The translations under genes and the position numbers were made by a program. This document shows positions 46,881 through 59,945 of a stretch of DNA of 64,000 bases, in pieces. The DNA comes from Halictus rubicundus (taxonomy: Eukaryota; Arthropoda; Insecta; Hymenoptera; Halictidae), in contig NC_135151.1 of assembly GCF_050948215.1 (NCBI RefSeq), forward strand, positions 8,100,220-8,164,219. Reading direction: 5' to 3'. Each line of letters opens with the position of its first letter. Within the stretch, counting starts at the first letter, position 1. The notes below the pieces were generated by a model. The model was not told the DNA's origin and did not search any database. It was given only the letters and a program-made list of their open reading frames with translations.

Positions 46881-48080
46881 ATTCCACACCATACATTTAC
46901 ACTCCATGGACGCTGGTGTACAACTTGTCGAAGTCATTTCGGGGTTTCAGTGCACCAATAATGCATATTATGTATTCAGTTGTACATGGCTAGAAAAAGT
47001 AGCTTCGTCATTTTTGCGCGGCATTTTTGTGTGTAAATATTTCTTCTTTACTCATCAGTGATGAACGGAGTCGTCCATTGACTGACACTCGAAAATTTAT
47101 ATAATATGTATGAAGCGTTCGTTGAGTAAAACTCGTTGTTAATAAATTTCACAGAAACACGATTTCATTTCGTTCTCTTTCTGGCGCACTAATCGCATTA
47201 AAAGTTATTTGGAGTTTTAAATGTATGATGCGTTTCAATTGCATTTTTGTAGTGATGTATCCTGAAAGGGAGATGAGTGGCTTTCGTAATCGCTTTTAGT
47301 GGCTGCGCTTGCTGCCGGAAGTTTTACATTCTTTTTCTGGTCATCGCACTCGAGTGAAATTTATTTTCTCTCGAGCTATTAAACAATGGAAAAACTTTTT
47401 GTCGTTTTCAAGTACTACATTTCATATCCATATTTCATTTGTACTGAATGTGTATTACCATGGAAAATGTATTAATTAACACTTCTACTTCGATGGAAAT
47501 TCTTAAACGATTTCTCGTTAAAAAGTTAGATGTAAACAAAAATTGGTAATAATCACATTCAAATGTTCTGGAGTTTTAAATCTCGTTAATCTCATTCAGT
47601 TACAATTATCATTAACTGTACCACAGTAGTGTCGAAACAAATACCAAATAAAAATACTCTGAGGAAATTGGATAAAATTAATTCAAATTGAAAACGGAGC
47701 GACACGCATCGTGAGATCGGGTTCATAGTCCCCCTTCAATCAGTTCTATAACGCTACAAACCATTATTCACAAGACAAGCTAACTAACCCCCGCATTTCT
47801 CAGTGCGTCAAAACTGAGAGTTTAGGAACATTCGTATCCGCGACAATACATTACACTTCAACAACTGTAGATACTTACTGTGTTTCTTATAAAGAATATA
47901 TTGTGGTTGCTATCAGATATATGTGGGAGTCTTTAATCTCATATCCACATCCTTTTAAACTCCAGTAACTAGTATTCTTCCCACTACGATATATCTTTAC
48001 CGCTCGAGGTGTATCAGTATCTTTAAACGTTACGAGAGCCGATTTCCGAATACCTTCCGCTTACCCATCCTGTGACACGC
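46881..48080. other. Noncoding stretch
   Basis: AT-rich; no gene. The part from 47700 may be the flank or a portion of the element that holds the tandem array at 48081. Confidence 0.45.
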
Positions 48081-48270
48081 GGTGATGAAACAGGCATCGG
48101 CTAGTCCACGAAAACCTATTCTATCTAGTGGCGACCCGGTGGTGAAACAGGCATCGACTAGTCCACGAAAACCTATTCTATCTAGTGGCGACCCAATGGT
48201 AAAACAGACTTCGGCTAGTCCACGAAACCACTCTCTTTCCTACCTAGTGGCGACCCGGTGATGAATCTAT
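48081..48270 (+). repeat. 57-bp tandem array with TAGTGGCGACCC motif
   Basis: Units start at 48081, 48138, 48195 and 48257, with spacings of 57, 57 and 62 bases. Each contains GGTGATGAAACAGGCATCGG or a variant, CTAGTCCACGAAA and CTAGTGGCGACCC. The last unit is partial. TGGCGACC resembles LTR-retrotransposon primer-binding sites. Immediately to the right, CTCGTAACACCCCCAACA could be the end of an LTR (its complement starts TGTTGGGGG). No coding. Confidence 0.75.
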
Positions 48271-51200
48271 CCTGCGTAAGCGAACAAAGCTCGGTCCACG
48301 CATAAACCGCTTAGCCCTCGACTCGTAACACCCCCAACAACATATTTATAGGTGATTGAAATCGATGAGGAATCCCCTATTGTAAATAATTACCTATTGT
48401 TTGATTATCGCAGATGTTTAATATATTTCCTTTCGACACCACAATTGAAATAACAGTTATAGTTTACTACTTTCCTTCTTACCCATTTGTAAATGGTATA
48501 AGAAAAGTGTACTTGAAAATCATTAAAAAGATATTGGTAGAAAGTTGGTCAAATTCTCATTGACGTCTAAAGTATTATACATCGGATAAGGATGCAAATG
48601 CTACACTCCAGAGTCGTTCGACTAAGTTCAATTAACGGATAACATTTAATTTCGCTTTCAACAATCCTAGGCCATGAACAAAGGGAGTACAATTGAGCAA
48701 CGTTTGAATTGAGGTTGCGCCTGAATTACATTCAATGACCACAATACTTCTCATTCGATTTGAACACAGCATTGTAATTGAAACGTCTATAATGATTCAC
48801 GAGAGTGATATCTAATTGTAAGCGATCCCTGCGATCATTTTTCAATAGCAATTTTCCACATTTTCGGTTAATGAACCCTACAATATAATATGTTGTGCTA
48901 GTTAAAGAACATAATGTGCTTGGTCATGCAGATTCGTATTAGATCAAAGGACAAACCAAGTAAATATTTTTGTAATAGAAATTCACAAAATATCATACAA
49001 GTCTCATATAATGTTGTCTTTTCCTATACTTATATTTGTAACAGATAACTATAATTGCAATAATGAAAAAGAATAATATTATGTAGTCTATCCTAGAACA
49101 TCGTTCACACCATTGTTAGTCTCTTTATAAATTAGTTTATAAGTATATACAAAATTGTTGTCTTTTTATTTTTGTCTTTTCATTGTGTTTATGGTGAATA
49201 TGTAGCATATACGAATAATTAATTGTTAATATTATTATTAATAATATCATTGTTAACGTTAGTATTATTATGTTTTAAACTGCCCGTTGTATTAAATTAT
49301 TATAAAATTATAGTCGGCAGAATTACAAAACAGAATACATCTACAATATTTGAACAATTTAGAAATCATAATATGCCTGTTATATTCTCATTGTTTACTA
49401 GACGAATATTTACTGAAACTGATGATCTTCGAATATGTCGGTGAAGACATATCTTACAAAAATTCTTGAATTCAAACGGATTAACAACTAAGAACTCGGT
49501 CACTGGGTCGGGAAAACGGCTGGGTTAGTCGGAATGCGAATGACATTTGATATGACGAAGGATATTCTACGGATATTTGAGATGGTCACAACTGACGGGA
49601 ATTATAAAGATATTTGAAGAGCAGCTTTATGTTCATATACGATTAAATCTTACTATTTTTAAGAAGGTTTCTACAAGCGGTACTTTTTGATAGACGAAAA
49701 ATGTATTTTGAACCAGGCCGTGGAAGTCGTTTCATTACTCCACAATTTTTGTAGAATTACGCACTCGTCTACTCGGGTCGTAGAAAGAGACAATTTTGTC
49801 AGAACCACCGCATTAACTACAGTCGACCCGCCATATCCGTGGTCTTAGTGTCCGCAGTTCCTGTTTTGATCCTGTTTTGGGTCCGTGTTTTGATGCATCC
49901 TGGTCACCATAAGATCAAACCGTTGGAAAATATAAAAAAAGGTACATGCTGTATCGTAAATCTTGTTTTTATTGACATTGGAGAATTATTTAATTATTCT
50001 GCCATTATTTCATGACAAAGAACAAATGCAAAAACTGATAATACTAACTGTTATACCTGTAATTTTTAATTTTCAAATCCTACTTGAATACAGATTAAAA
50101 TATTCTTACTTAGAATTTAACTAGTCGCCTAATTTCAAACTTTAAAATTTTATTGTAACCTGTGTCATTCGTAGAAACTAATGAAATATATTGTGTTAGG
50201 AACAGTAGACGTAACCTCTACGTAACCACGAGTTCTAGAACTTCAAACACCTCGTGGTGAGAGTCGTTGGCAGGCAACGAACGAGGATTCCGTACAATGA
50301 ATGAGGTTACAACCAGATGTTTATAATTTCGCGTAGAGGTCAGATTTCCAGCGATATTCTACTGTATTGTATAATTGGTCTGTAGGTTTCTCATCGTAGT
50401 ACATATCCGATAATTTCAACTAACCTGCGAAACATCACAACATTATCATCCTACGGAGGAGATAACACAGGCAGGAATCAGCGATGAGATTTTGGCCAGA
50501 ATTTCTCGCGTATGCGCGGCGATTTTAGCATCGATAAAGTAAAATTCTGGATAAAACAGGGTACTTTGATCACCCTACAAAATTTTTAAAAATGATTACT
50601 TAAGTTACTTATTACTTACCTAGACTTAAAAATACAATAAAATCTGCTCAAATAGATATCCCAAATGGAATGCAAAAGTCCGATTTAAAAAAAAATTTTT
50701 TTTACGGAGATATACGCATGGTAAATAACTTTTTCTTCTCTCCTGGGAATTCATAAATTTTCAGTGCGGAAGTTATGTAATTATTCCGCCTATAATTGAA
50801 TACTTAGGGGTCTACAAGTTATATGGGTTATTACAAATAGCTTAAACTAATAACTGGCAAACAAATTTTTCAAAAAAGTTATTTAACATTAAGTAATATG
50901 GACTAACCGGAAGCCCCTTTTCGTTACGCTCATTTTTTATTTGTGGAGGAATACAAAAAATCCTTTAAAAGACACAGTACACAATCAAACGGCAATTCAC
51001 GGCCGTTATTCACTTTAAAAATAAACGGAGACGACAATGCAAACAACGGACGTGTTGAGTATTCTAGCCTTCGCTGAACGAAAACAAATCGTCAAACCAA
51101 TTGGCAAAAAAATGCCGCGTGTCGCGGCTACTTTTAATCTCGTAAATTGGTTTCGGCGAACAGCGCGTCAATTTCAACGGTGAAGCTCTTCTACGTAATA

Positions 51201-51445
51201 GCTACTATCTAGTTTGCACCGGCATGTCACCACGTTTCTTCATTAAATGCCGCACTAACGAGGCTTCTCGTGAAGATAGAGCGATTTTTCTGGTGTCTAC
51301 GGAAAACCGACCCTTCTGACGGCCATTTTAAGATTAAAACCGGACGCAGTAAAATTACTAGCACACAGTTGAATATAATACTTATTATTGGTCACAGATA
51401 TACTATTTTTAGTTTTTCTTTTTAATCGATTAGTGGAATAGTGCA
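48271..51445. other. Noncoding stretch
   Basis: At 48355-48400 is a fragment related to the 12780 repeat. At 50195-50300 is a small inverted pair around CACGAGTTCTAGAACTTC. The part at 50540-50960 has the flavour of an old transposon, but no termini are clear. No gene is seen. Confidence 0.45.
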
Positions 51446-51669
51446 ACTATTTGGAAATTGGGTTAGGTTGCTGAATAAAAATGTACCATCTACTATCACT
51501 GTCACACCGTATAAGTTCCTCCCATCAATATGTGATCACTGTGTTTTCACACTGAAAGTACCACATCACCGATCAGTGATCACATACTGATGGAAAGAAC
51601 TTATGCAGTGTGACATTGGTAGTAGATGGTAGATTTTTATTTGGCAACCTAACCCAATTTCCAAATAGT
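51446..51669. mobile_element. Foldback MITE, about 100-bp arms, 224 bp
   Basis: CTATTTGGAAATTGGGTTAG on the left and CTAACCCAATTTCCAAATAG on the right are exact complements. The pairing continues through ACCATCTACTA/TAGTAGATGGT and ATATGTGATCACTG/CAGTGATCACATA, with only about 25 unpaired bases in the centre. No coding. Confidence 0.9.
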
Positions 51670-52732
51670 AACAAATAATATAATAATAATAGTAAAAACA
51701 TATATATATATAATCAGAATATTATAAAAAGTCTTCGAAAGCTACTTACTTGTTCTCATTCGAAATTTAACTATTATATTAGTAATCGACTTTCAAACCA
51801 CAATTCCTAAAATGGCATTCCTCTTAAAGTTGTTCCCTGTACGAAAATGAAATGCTTTTACATATTTTACACGTACTTGGAGCAGAAAGTAGATTGAACG
51901 TTATACTAAAGAAGTGTTGAAATGTTTTCAAGGAAGTACTGACACGGAATGTAAAAATGCCTTGATGAAAATCTTTTGTAGTATAGAAAATGGCAGAGGT
52001 CTAATGTACTGAGTTGGAATAAGGTTTGAATTATGCATTGTATGAACTATGGATACGCGTCTTTCATAGCATGTGACACTAATCCATAATCCACGGTAAT
52101 CCCATTTCAATCTTTTCTCCTTTTCAAATCACTATATTTGCTTATGTGGCAACAAGCTTTTAGAATGTTGTTGTCTCGATTCATTCAAACTGGAAAATTT
52201 CTTGTCAAAATTAAACAAATCTAATATGTATGGTGTAGGGCTTCCCTAATACGTGTATGACAGTGATGTCAACTAAAATAGAGGCCATGCGAAGCGCCAA
52301 ATTCAAACTGTCTTTTTTACATTCCAACATATTCCATTTCCAAAAATTTCAAAAAGTACTTTGTCTTGAGTGATTTATTTACGAAACCACAAATAAGAAA
52401 AATATTTTCGTTTTCCTTTTTAGAACACTCACCCCGTATATAACGTAAACCATATCAAACTCCTTCCTTGTCCCGTCCTTCTACACAACAAATGGGTTCT
52501 TTACAACTTGTGGGCAGATAAAGGTACATCACTAAAAATATTAAAACTATTCAATAAAAAGGAAAGATACGGGACACAAAACTAACCTCAAAGGAGATAT
52601 TCAAGCCATTTTGAAATTCATGTAAAATTTAGTAACTGCAAAAATGGCAACATTCACAAAGAGAACTAGAAGAGTTATTTATAATTTACTCAAAGAAATT
52701 AATATTTATGATAGGTATAAAGTTAGTAAATA
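51670..52732. other. Noncoding AT-rich spacer
   Basis: Nothing recognised. Confidence 0.5.
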
Positions 52733-52870
52733 CAGGGTGTCCCAAAAATATTCCAACTCCTCGAAAGGGGCGGTTCCTGAGATCATTTGAAGTGGCATTT
52801 GTCTTTTCAAAAATGTCCACCTCGGATTTGTTAATAAGTTATTAACGAATCCGTCATGCGGATCTGGTGT
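52733..52870 (+). mobile_element. CAGGGTG-tip MITE, CCAATCAG family, left part
   Basis: CAGGGTGTCCCAAAAATATT, TCCTCGAAAGGGGCGGTTCC, then TGAGATCATTTGAAGT and the TTAACGA block. Truncated on the right. Confidence 0.7.
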
Positions 52871-53884
52871 TTCTACCTTTTGCTTGTTGAAAGGACAGAA
52901 GATGTTTTGGTACAGTTAACTATCGAAACATGTGATTGCCATAAATTCTAGTCTTACAGCGGTCATTTTCGACATGCGTAATGCCTTCCCTAAACTTTTC
53001 AGAAAAATCTTGCATTACATGACGGTTCAGAAGAGAAAAAAAACTATCATAATACATAATATACACATAATAATAATACATTATGTTGCTATTATTGAAA
53101 GATTTAAATATTCAAGATTTATTGAATCCATGAATATACACACATATTGGAATATCAATATTACGTTTTCATACATAAATCACTGAGGATTCACGATGTT
53201 GAAATTATGTGCGTCGATTTACAAAGTGACGCCAGGAACACTATTCAAAGTAGAATCGATTCCCTTCGGACACTTCAACTTCCTCGGAAAACGGGGAAAG
53301 TCAAGAGGACACTATAAGTTGTGGTTGCTGAGAGACGAATCTTAAAGTTTGAGAATTCAAGGTTCCGTCATATATCATAACGTCCAAACACAACGTTTTT
53401 GTATGTAATAATTCTATTAACTCATATAAAAAGACTTCAAATTATTGTCGCTTGTGGTATAAGTACAATTACATTTGGAAAGTAAACTGCCATTATGTAT
53501 GTGTTTTATATTTTGTTCCATATGTACCTTGAATATTTTAATTTGGATAAGAGGATGTTTTATTCCATGTTAGAAGCTATGCAACATTATTAAAGACTAA
53601 TTATTTTTCGTATTTACTAGAATGTCCTTTATTTATGTGTGCGGTGGCACGACTGTGGTGTGCGTGATGTATATGTGCATTGATACGATTGTAGCGCATG
53701 TGTCGTCATGCCTTGACTGCCTTTTCGGTCATTGTGGGAGCGTCTTTGCACTAGCTGTGTTTTGTCTGTATCGTCCGCATCTGCCAACTAAGACTGAAAG
53801 TCAACAGCCAACAATCCTATTAATTGTTATACCGATCTGTTTTATGTTATTCTGTAATTGTTAACAAAAGTTTGCTTATATATA
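52871..53884. other. Noncoding stretch
   Basis: The 80-codon frame at 53622-53864 is cysteine-rich (MSFIYVCGGTTVVCVMYMCI start), but it arises from GTGT-rich sequence and has no splice context. Not called as a gene. Confidence 0.45.
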
Positions 53885-54150
53885 CAGGGTGTTTCGTTTA
53901 TCTGAAAACAGAAATATCTCGTGACGCACTAAAATTACGAAAAAAATTTATTTACAAAAATTGTTCGGTATGAAGGGAACGATAGTATGATGTAATTTTT
54001 TAAATGGAACCATACATTTTTTTGTCATAACGCGATAGCATTTTCCTTGAGAGAGACGAACTCAACGACATATCACATTATGTTATTTATTGTTTCAAAA
54101 CATTAGAAGTTATATTGTAAATTTATAACTGGTTTCCAGAAATTGAATTA
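53885..54150 (+). mobile_element. CAGGGTG-tip element, left end
   Basis: CAGGGTGTTTCGTTTATCTG with TA outside. A possible matching right end, GACACGCCCTGTATA, lies far away at 55480, so the 54306 element would then be nested between them. That span is speculative. Confidence 0.5.
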
Positions 54151-54305
54151 ATGAACAGCTTCCTCGCTGCTACGTAAAACTGCTTCTCGATATTAAATAT
54201 CGGTTTAGATTCTGATAAGTAACTTCATTCACTTGAATATTATTGCGATATCGAACAATTTAATCAATTCACCATTGCAGTCGTGATTTTCTTCTTAATG
54301 TAAGG

Positions 54306-54653
54306 CAGTGCTGTTCAACGAGCCTTGTGGCGGGCATGGACACGCGTCGCTGCCCGTGGGTATAAATAAGGACGAAGTTAGGGGCTAGTGACGTCACATG
54401 AATTAAAGCAGAATGGGAAAAAGATTGTCATTTGTCTGATGCCAATCGGCCGATGATCATTCTATTTCACTCAATCTCGATATAATCTGCTGTCGATCGC
54501 TGTCATTGTCTTCGCCCAATAACGACAATGTGTGTGGTGAATACGCATAACGTATAACGTTGCCCGAAAAGGCGTGGTTTATTGCCCGCCGATTTGTTTA
54601 TGTCCAAAAACGTAAAATACGCTGCCAGTAGAGGCAATAGTTGACCAGCACTG
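54306..54653. mobile_element. hAT-like MITE, 348 bp
   Basis: The left end is CAGTGCTGTTCAAC and the right end GTTGACCAGCACTG, an inverted tip of the hAT style (CAGTG...CACTG). No clean 8-bp target duplication is visible. The interior is noncoding and includes a GC-richer left part. Confidence 0.6.
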
Positions 54654-55893
54654 AGTAAACTACAAGGCAATGTGTAACAACTGGAAGTGAAAAAATGTAT
54701 AAGCTAAAAGCTTCAAAATTGTAATGCCAATTATATATTTTTCAATCCTTTAGGTATGGATTGAAAGTGAAAGTTCTCCAATTTTTACAGAAATACATCT
54801 CTTTCGCCATTTTCTCTCGCGATCTGTGAAGTTTCCTGTTCCCTGCGAAGTTTTGAGTTTCAACGTCTAATTAAGATTTTATGAAAAGGAATAAAATTTG
54901 GGTCTGCTATTTTCTGCCTAGTACAGAAACTAGCCGCGTCAAGAATAAACGAAATAGAGTCATAACGTCCCAGGTCACGCGGCGCCCGATAACCGGAAAT
55001 TGAAATGTACACCTCGCGTGAATCGATATACCAGTCTTTATGACAAAATAAAACTTTTCTTATTATTCAGTAAACCATTATGAAACTTGTTTTTGTGGAC
55101 CGGCTGTCGTTTACAATTATCTACTTAATGTACGATGCTGTTGCAGTAACTCATTTAGAAAAACTGCGATGACCTTGAAATTTCGAAAAAATGCTTTGAA
55201 AAAATATGTTTGCCCATCACTAGGTTTGACACTACGAACCAAATATTTTCATAAAAGATAAGTGGCATGTTTAGAATACTCGAGCAAAATTAAATAATCT
55301 GTTCCGAAAAAATGTTTTTCTTAATAATTTTCATAAACCCCAAAACTTGATAACACGTTAAAACCAATCATCGGGATCGAAGGATGGTAACTTTTCATAA
55401 ATATTTACCAAAATCTGATTACACCTGTAAATGCTTTATTTAATGCCACTTCGTATTTGTTTGAAACATGTTTGCGTGACACGCCCTGTATAGTACCTGC
55501 CCTTAAAAGTATATTTAGAAATAATTTTATGCACAATTATGACTTAAAAGGTTGCGTGCAATGAAATTCTGCTATAGACTAAAATGACCCTTCATATCCG
55601 TCTACCCCATAGATCCACCCCACATTATCCGCATTCCAAGGGTCAACCTCTTCGGCACGAGCATTAACTACAAGTAATAGCTGCTAAATGCTCATGCAAG
55701 GCCACGCGTTAATTACAGTATCGTCGTAGTCGAAAACCATTTGTTAACAGTTTTTAAAAATTGATTGCAAAATGCATAATTAATGAACCACTTCGAAGTT
55801 GCGTTTGAAATAGATATTGCCAAGAAAGATTGAAGTGAAATGTACCTTCTGTTACACTTTCTGCGGATGTGTCACATAATCCACATAAATTAA
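54654..55893. other. Noncoding stretch
   Basis: A right tip GACACGCCCTGTATA lies at 55478-55492. No gene is recognised. Confidence 0.45.
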
Positions 55894-56511
55894 TTAAGGG
55901 GGAAGTCTGGATTACAAACTTAATATTTTCGATTTTTTTTTCATAAATCGGTAGTAATACTCGTCGAAAATATACCTATACAGTTTTAGAGCAAAATTCG
56001 AGGTATTTCGGTAGATAAAGCCCACGGCACAGGTACGCGTCACGTATGTATATGTACTGCAGCAAAACTTTTAAACGCGTTTTTCTCGAAACCATGTTTC
56101 TAGAGTTTGTGTACACGATGTAGAAAAAACTATTTGATCGATTGGCTTCTTCGAACATTTTTTAGTTAGATAATACTTAACCATCGTCGATGAACTAAAA
56201 ACATTCATAAAAATATTAAATTATGTAGGTTTTTTGCATAAATAAGCCGATTTTTTACACTACAAATCGTCTTTTTTTCGAGTTCCCACTTTTTCCGAAA
56301 TTTTCTTAGTTCATCGAAAACAGAATTTCATGGAGATGAAGAAAAACCTTGGTTGTACGCAAACTTACAACTCTAGCGGGGTGGCGCTTCGAAGATGGAC
56401 AATTATAACAACATTAAGAGACTTTAATTGTAAATGCAAAAATTTGGTTGTAATGTCTAAATGTTGAATAAAACCCCCCTAAAGTTTTGAAAAATTAAGG
56501 TTCCCCCTTAA
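55894..56511. mobile_element. TTAA-bounded element with G-run tips, 618 bp
   Basis: It starts TTAAGGGGGAA and ends TTCCCCCTTAA, exact complements including the TTAA target. The interior holds the TTTAAACGCGTTTTTCTCGA motif seen at 33751 too. The tip resembles TTAAGGGGGTATTCTGG of 34405-34575. Probably piggyBac-like and non-autonomous. Confidence 0.65.
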
Positions 56512-58006
56512 CCTCTTAACTTCAAAGCCCGAGAATACTCAGGTATTGTAATATAATATAATACACACTTTTACCAAATAATTGTTAAGTTAAGAGGTTA
56601 AGAACTATCGAAGGGAAGAATTCTTTGCAATCAGAGAAATCAAGACTTTTTATTGAAATCACGATTTTACGAGGGACGCTGGCCTGGAGTATCACTTAAA
56701 AGCTAATAAAATTAATTACTCCCTAATATTTCGAGCGGCCATAAGCCTGGTGCTTTATTTATGAGAGACATTAACCGCTGCTATGATAAACTATAAAATA
56801 TTACAGTCCATAGTAAGCTGTGTGGTTAAACCCATGTACTACAACATCGAGTTAGACTTGTGATGAGAATTTCGAACAGATTTCCTTTAAGGAGAATACA
56901 CAATCAAATAATACATACAAATTCTTTTCTTCTTCCAAAAAATAATAAACGACAAAGAAGTTCTAAGCAGTGTAATCGTAATATAAATCGTAGTAAGGTT
57001 CGGTGGTATCGTAGGTTAACGAATTTGCAATTTGTGATTTTTAAATTCAGACATTTCGAGGATAACAATTATAGTTGAAATCATTATTTATATTCTATAT
57101 CGGAACTTTTGACTCGCAACTCTTGTTTCTGCATGATCCTACTTCCAAATTCCAAACCACAAATAGATAATCTCGTATCTACGAGGGCTGGAGAGAAGAA
57201 CCTTGAAAATCGACAACGTACGAGAAGGTACGCTCATTATATTTCCTTAGTTCGTAATTACGTTTTGTCCTTTCCTCTATGCTCTATGCGGCTACGACAA
57301 CATACGGAACCGCATAGCGGTTCTCGAAAATATTCTATCACATATTGCTCTGACCTCAAATGATTTTAAGCAATTTTTGAGGCAAGCAAAACTTGTATGT
57401 TGGACTGATATTTTGAAAACTATCAATAGTAGCATGTGTATAAGAGGTAAATATAATCGAATAATATACACTATCGGTCATAAATATTTAATCGCTTGTA
57501 ATTTTTCTCAAAAGAATGAAATGTGTTGATATTTTAATGACAAATGAATTTTTATGTGATCACTTCGATAAGACAAAATCTCTACAATTTAAAACCTTAG
57601 ATCTTGTCGTGAATTTCTTTGATTATCTCATAAAACACTACTTTCAATACTCAACGTTAACGTACAAGTAACACACTTGTTTATAGTTTTTACTGTACAC
57701 ATTCGGATACCTTCATGAACCGCGGTATGTATCGACGAATTACGGAGAATTACCTATATCCACGGTACGTATTCTCAAGACAGACTCCAATACACAAGAT
57801 ATTCGATGATCAATTACTAAGACATTTTAAGGTCAGATTGATTAGAAACAGCTCCTCAGAACAGTATTTGTCACTGGTCAAGAAATTAGTTCTAGCGCAG
57901 GATTCTAAGTATAGTTTTGCTATTGTACATTTATGATACATTCTTTATAAAGGTTTCAATAACAATCGATGTATTTTAAACTCGAAACCACATTACAGCA
58001 ACTACA
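56512..58006. other. Noncoding stretch
   Basis: Three small plus-strand frames (56860-57936) show no recognisable domain. No repeats are recognised. Confidence 0.45.
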
Positions 58007-58278
58007 CAGGGTGTCCCAAAAATATTCTCCGTGGCAAATTTTGTTCTAAACACGGACCAATCAGAGCGCGGCTACAGTAGACGAATTCCGGCTCCGCCAA
58101 TGACAACGCCACTCTCAGATGGACCTATGGCCGAGCCAAAGTCTGTCTGCTGTAACCGCTTTTCATTAAGAACTCGTTAACAAAGCCGCGGAGAACATTT
58201 TCGCACAGGAAAAAGTTACTTCAAATGAGCTCAGGGATCATTCCTTTCGTGGAAGTACAAAATTTTGGAGACACCTTG
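58007..58278 (+). mobile_element. CAGGGTG-tip MITE, CCAATCAG family, both ends present
   Basis: It opens CAGGGTGTCCCAAAAATATT and ends TTTTGGAGACACCTTG, followed by TA. The centre has GGACCAATCAGAGCGCGG at 58054. It is 272 bp, with the left part shortened relative to 28496. Best complete member of this family in the window. Confidence 0.8.
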
Positions 58279-58544
58279 TAGAATCTGGAAAGTGCACGAA
58301 CATCCTGGGTCTGGCTTTTCTACAAACTTTTCTACAGCCTTCGCCACAGCAAACTTTACTTTCACATACGTCGCGATAACTACAAAATGATTTTTCACGA
58401 AAACTGAGAGAAATTGTTTAGAATTTTATAATTCTTATAACACTATAGAATCTCCTAATCAGGTGAGTAATTCTAATGTTCATGAGCCGTTCAATAACGA
58501 CAGCAATTTCATACGTAATCCAACAAGTTATCTTGAGGAACATA

Positions 58545-58775
58545 CCCCGGTAGCCAAATGCTGTTTCCAGCAAATTTTGCGCAATGTTTGTATCACACTT
58601 TGCGATCAAAAGATTTGTTCATTTGGTACCAAACCCTGCTTGGAGTAGAATTTAGTCCCTATTTTGTATGAATTTGGCACCAAAACTTATCGACAAACTT
58701 CTAGCCAAATGCGGAAACAGATGGATCGGATTTTGAGTGCAAAGTCTGCAAAATTCTATGCCAAATTGAAAATAT
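58545..58775 (+). repeat. Partial copy of the 37519-type foldback element
   Basis: TTTAGTCCCTATTTTGTATG, TTTGGCACCAAAACTTATCG and TTTTGAGTGCAAAGTCTGC correspond to blocks in the 37519-38087 arms. The frames on both strands (58418-58648) are by-products. Confidence 0.65.
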
Positions 58776-59945
58776 AGAAATATAGGGTTTATTTATTTTT
58801 GTGTAATTTAATTTTTAGGTGCGACTTAAGCTGTAGGTGGTACCACTTAGGACTCTGGTTTCCTTAGACGTACCGATTTTAATTTAATAAGATTTTTTAA
58901 TTACGAGTCAAAGTGTACAGATATATAAATTTTAATAAATAACAACTAAGTTCACAAGAATTTTGAATAATACAAGTAATTCCTGTTGATTTAATAAATC
59001 TTACAATTCATTCGTGATTTTGCTTATAGGGTACAACTTAACCAACCTTATCTTACGTTTTACACAATTTATGAGTATGCGTTTGCATAGACACATATAC
59101 AAAAGAAGACTAATATGAAATTATTTTGTTACACGATCCCGATTGTTACATTGTTCAAGTTCTACACACCTTACGATAGTCGGTAAAACTAATTGTCTAC
59201 GACTTTCAGTTTTCCTTGAAAATTCTCACCTATGCGATACCCGGAAATGGATACTGTGCTGAATTGTGACAACACTTTTACCGATTCTTCGTTGCCAGTA
59301 TGTCGTACTTTCAGCCCGCAACTTTCAACCGTTGCCCGATCTCATTCGAGATCCACGGCATTTGTTGGCTCGTTGCCGGATGTATGTAGGTACATATATA
59401 CATCCGGTGTATGTGTGGGTGCGTCTCCTGTGGCCGCCACTTGAAGCAGGGGATAAGCAGGTGTCTTTTTTTGCTTAGTGAAATTTTACCACGTAATGTT
59501 TTGCCACAGAGTGCTATCCGTCTACCTTTCTCCTGCCTTCTTGTTCTTCTTTCCGCCTTTTTTCTTTGTTCCATTGTCTCTTCCTTAGCTTTAACCTTTC
59601 CAAGCTTGTTGATGCACCGTGCTCCAATATCACACAATATCAATTCGCTCCTGGACCCGATGTTGCTAGTTTACCCGATCTGGTGTCCGAGTACTTGATT
59701 GCACTGCCTGGAGCAAGGTTTCCACTATTACATGGTCGATGGTGTCAATTAGAGATGAGTTTTCGAACATTTCAGGTTCGAGCTTGGAGATAAATTTACG
59801 CTAACGCCCGATTATTTTAGCGTAAACTGAATCAGGTCGTGATTAAATGCATTTTCATCAAGCCAATTTTACTAACCAACATCTGATCACTTCATTGTAC
59901 TATGTTGAAAACCATAAGATGTACCATGTAGATCAGGCATGGGAT
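58776..59945. other. Noncoding stretch
   Basis: A GC-richer patch at 59230-59700 gives several overlapping frames on both strands, up to 110 codons. None is recognisable. Confidence 0.45.

Noticed and set aside
52777..52792. TGAGATCATTTGAAGT as a bantam-like microRNA
   Set aside because: It matches the seed only, lies inside a MITE that has variants of the same block in other copies, and no precursor hairpin of the right size is seen.
53622..53864. Cysteine-rich 80-codon frame as a secreted peptide
   Set aside because: The cysteines come from TGTG-rich simple sequence, and no signal peptide with cleavage or splice context is seen.
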